Shown: piece by piece, positions 61,814 through 63,659 of the stretch
Layout: every line of letters begins with the position of its first letter
Position numbering within the stretch: the stretch's first letter is position 1
Assembly (NCBI RefSeq): GCF_014306095.1
Contig: NZ_JACRWC010000109.1
Span: 1-63,659 of the forward strand
Source of the DNA: Lentihominibacter faecis
GTDB lineage: Bacteria; Bacillota; Clostridia; Peptostreptococcales; Anaerovoracaceae
DNA: 63,659 nt
Direction: 5' to 3'
Program-made: the position numbers and the translations under genes
Notes under the pieces: model-generated
The model's input: only the letters and a program-made list of their open reading frames with translations
Told to the model about the DNA's origin: nothing
Databases searched by the model: none

Positions 61814-63487
61814 ATGAAAAAGAGAAGACTTATGCTGTGCAGCATCATCTCCCTCATCATGGTGTTTGTGATGGCGGTGCCGATGACGGTAAGCGCAGAT
61901 ACAGTAAGAGTTGCTGGTGATGCAACAGCTTTAGCTAATGAAATTAAAGCTGCTCAAAAGGGTGACACTATTAAGTTAACAGCATCTTTTGCAGCCAGCA
62001 TCACGATTCCAGCTGACAAGAACATTACGTTGGATCTGAATGGGCAGACGTTGACAAACGAAGCTGGTAACCACACTATCACTAATGAAGGAACACTGAC
62101 TATCAAAGGTGATGGAACTGTGGATAATGTGTCTCATGCAAAAGCGGCTGTATATAATAAGCAGGGAGCGACAGCGACTTTGAGTGGGGGAAAGTTTACT
62201 CGTTCTAAGGAAACTGGTAAGAGTGATTCTGTTAGTGGTGGAAACTCCTACTACAATATTTTGAACCAGGGTGAGATGACGATCAATAGTGGCGTTGAAG
62301 TGTCTCAGACAGGACATTTTTCCAGCTTGATTGATAATGGCTGGTATAATGGAAGCGAAAACACTGCAAAAATTAATGCCAAATTAACTATTAATGGCGG
62401 AACCTTCAGTGGCGGTTTAAATACTATTAAAAATGATGATTTCGGCGATTTGACTATTAAGGATGGAAAATTCAGCAATACTTCCGGAGCAGTTGTACTT
62501 AACTGGAATATTGCTAATATTTCAGGAGGTTCTTTTGAAGTCGCAGACAGTGCGAAATCTGTTATTGCAAATGGATATGGCAACGCTGAGATGGATAAAG
62601 GTGAACTGACTATTACAGGTGGTACATTTACAGCTAGTAACGATGGTGCAGGTAATATTTTTGGCTATACAGGTAGTAATGGCGGATTTGTTAAAATCTC
62701 CGGAGGAACTTTTGATGGGGATTTAAACACAACGGGATATCCTTATACCCCGGAAATTTCTGGCGGAGAATTTACTGATGATCCTGGACAGTATGTTGTA
62801 AATGACAAAGCTGTTTTAGTTCTTGATAAAGATGAATATCTCGTTATTTATAATGATGATGACTATGCATGTGTTTTGGGGGCTACACATAAGGCTGTCA
62901 GGGGGGATCGTCCTTACTACTATTTAGATAAGGAAGATGCTGGACAGGTTGAACTGGAACCGCTTGGGCACAGTGTGGATTTCTATGCTATGCAGCCAGA
63001 AGGATCTATTGATTATGAACAAGGTGATTCCATCACAGTTCCAGACGGAAAAAGTGTTAAAGAGTTTCTGGCTATAGTTAATGAAGAATATGAGTTCGAC
63101 GGAAAAGCTTATGCTATCACTGATCCAAAAGCTGTTGATGGTTATAAGTTCTTAGGATGGTACAACGGAACGGCAAAGTGGAATGAGAACGATGATACTA
63201 AATTAGATTCTTTTGCATATGGTGAAAAATTTGATTTTGATCAGAAAATCACAAAAGACACTGAAGTATTCGCTGCATGGGAAAAGGTTGGATCTGGCTC
63301 TAATGAGCCGACACAGCCTGGAAACTTAGATAAACCATCAAAGGATAATGGTGCAGTTGCTAAGGCAGACAAGAGCGCTAAGACTGGCGATGACTTCAAT
63401 CTGTTCGCAGTAGGCGGAGTTGCACTGGCAGCGATCATCGCGATGGCAGCAGTTGCAATCACAGGAAGAAGACACAGACAGAGATAA
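61814..63487 (+). CDS. Sortase-type surface protein with beta-helix repeats
   Basis: 557 aa from the ATG at 61814 with GAGGTGG upstream. A signal peptide (to about VSADT) is followed by a right-handed beta-helix-like repeat region with recurrent (I/L)(S/N)GG(T/S)F motifs. Then come an acidic region, a bacterial repeat of the InlB/Flg_new type (YKFLGWYNGTAKWNENDD ... VFAAWE), a linker, and a wall-anchor end: SAKTGDDFN, a hydrophobic helix and GRRHRQR. The sorting motif is not LPxTG, so a class-B/variant sortase would be needed. Ligand unknown; probably an adhesin. Confidence 0.85.
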   Translation: MKKRRLMLCSIISLIMVFVMAVPMTVSADTVRVAGDATALANEIKAAQKGDTIKLTASFAASITIPADKNITLDLNGQTLTNEAGNHTITNEGTLTIKGDGTVDNVSHAKAAVYNKQGATATLSGGKFTRSKETGKSDSVSGGNSYYNILNQGEMTINSGVEVSQTGHFSSLIDNGWYNGSENTAKINAKLTINGGTFSGGLNTIKNDDFGDLTIKDGKFSNTSGAVVLNWNIANISGGSFEVADSAKSVIANGYGNAEMDKGELTITGGTFTASNDGAGNIFGYTGSNGGFVKISGGTFDGDLNTTGYPYTPEISGGEFTDDPGQYVVNDKAVLVLDKDEYLVIYNDDDYACVLGATHKAVRGDRPYYYLDKEDAGQVELEPLGHSVDFYAMQPEGSIDYEQGDSITVPDGKSVKEFLAIVNEEYEFDGKAYAITDPKAVDGYKFLGWYNGTAKWNENDDTKLDSFAYGEKFDFDQKITKDTEVFAAWEKVGSGSNEPTQPGNLDKPSKDNGAVAKADKSAKTGDDFNLFAVGGVALAAIIAMAAVAITGRRHRQR

Positions 63488-63512
63488 CAAACTTTTAAAT
63501 TGAGTCGTTTGA

Positions 63513-63539
63513 AGATCCGGGATTATTCCCGGATCTTTC
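63513..63539 (+). terminator. Terminator of the surface-protein gene
   Basis: GATCCGGG-ATTATT-CCCGGATC followed by TTTCT. Confidence 0.8.
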
Positions 63540-63549
63540 TATTTTTAGG

Positions 63550-63659
63550 GCTATAAGCCCGTGCTGAGCACGCATAGCGTGCGAAGTATCAACCACCCGC
63601 TATGCGGGTGCGCAGTAGAGGTTATACCAAAAAATCACCTATTTCAGTATAATGTGGTT
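63550..63659 (+). mobile_element. Possible insertion-sequence end (paired hairpins at the window edge)
   Basis: Two hairpins, GCACGC-ATA-GCGTGC (63568-63582) and CACCCGC-TAT-GCGGGTG (63594-63610), precede GAGGTTATACC and a TATAAT-containing segment at the edge. Sub-terminal hairpins of this sort are typical of IS200/IS605-type left ends, but no transposase is visible. Confidence 0.35.

Overview
The window looks like a chromosomal segment of a spore-forming Clostridia-type Firmicute. The evidence is an alpha/beta-type small acid-soluble spore protein (SASP), SpoVG, YlbJ, a B. subtilis-type PurR, strong AGGAGG ribosome sites, TTGACA/TATAAT-like promoters and U-tract terminators. The Fhs/FchA/FolD one-carbon operon and acetate kinase fit an anaerobic, acetate-forming metabolism. 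I cannot name a species.

Layout. 1-6.5 kb (minus strand): start of valS with a small membrane protein; the folD-fchA-fhs operon behind a ZTP riboswitch; rnhB-rbgA; a membrane protein. 6.5-11.7 kb: an accessory, decaying stretch with an IS110-family element next to a Y-family polymerase (umuC-like) remnant, a YolD-like gene, WYL and Fic remnants, a NERD protein and an AAA/DUF4143 ATPase preceded by 33-bp tandem repeats. 11.7-20.4 kb: an ABC exporter, a DUF1275 membrane protein, a PC4-like protein, an SseB-macro fusion, small enzymes, and a lipoprotein resembling a metal-less PepD peptidase. 20.5-33 kb: housekeeping genes (rpmB, asp23, recG, SASP, rsmD, coaD, ylbJ, tmcAL, ackA, rpmF), then a Mn2+ (yybP-ykoY) riboswitch with a P-type cation ATPase and a frameshifted ArsC/Spx-like gene.

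33.1-47.9 kb is the most unusual part. It is a compact island holding a siphophage-type tail module: tail tube, G/GT chaperones with a candidate -1 frameshift, tape measure, a distal-tail-position protein, tail-tip protein, collar-type receptor-binding protein, holin, and an M23-SH3 lysin. It has no terminase, portal, capsid, integrase or replication gene, which suggests a flexible headless tail bacteriocin (F-type tailocin). The tail operon is interrupted between the GT chaperone and the tape measure by the lysin, a sigma-like factor, a convergent HTH / Hanks-type membrane kinase pair and an AT-rich 349-aa protein of unknown function. An AT-rich block continues into the start of the tape-measure gene.

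47.9-63.6 kb: pyk; spoVG and purR divergent from murC-glmU(C-terminal domain only)-prs-pth-mfd, a locus like that of B. subtilis but with GlmU lacking its uridylyltransferase half; an AraC regulator and an iron alcohol dehydrogenase with shared TTCTGCAAA-type repeats between them; a gene-poor repeat-rich stretch with an internally deleted transposase; and a sortase-type surface protein. The window ends in paired hairpins that may be the edge of another insertion sequence.
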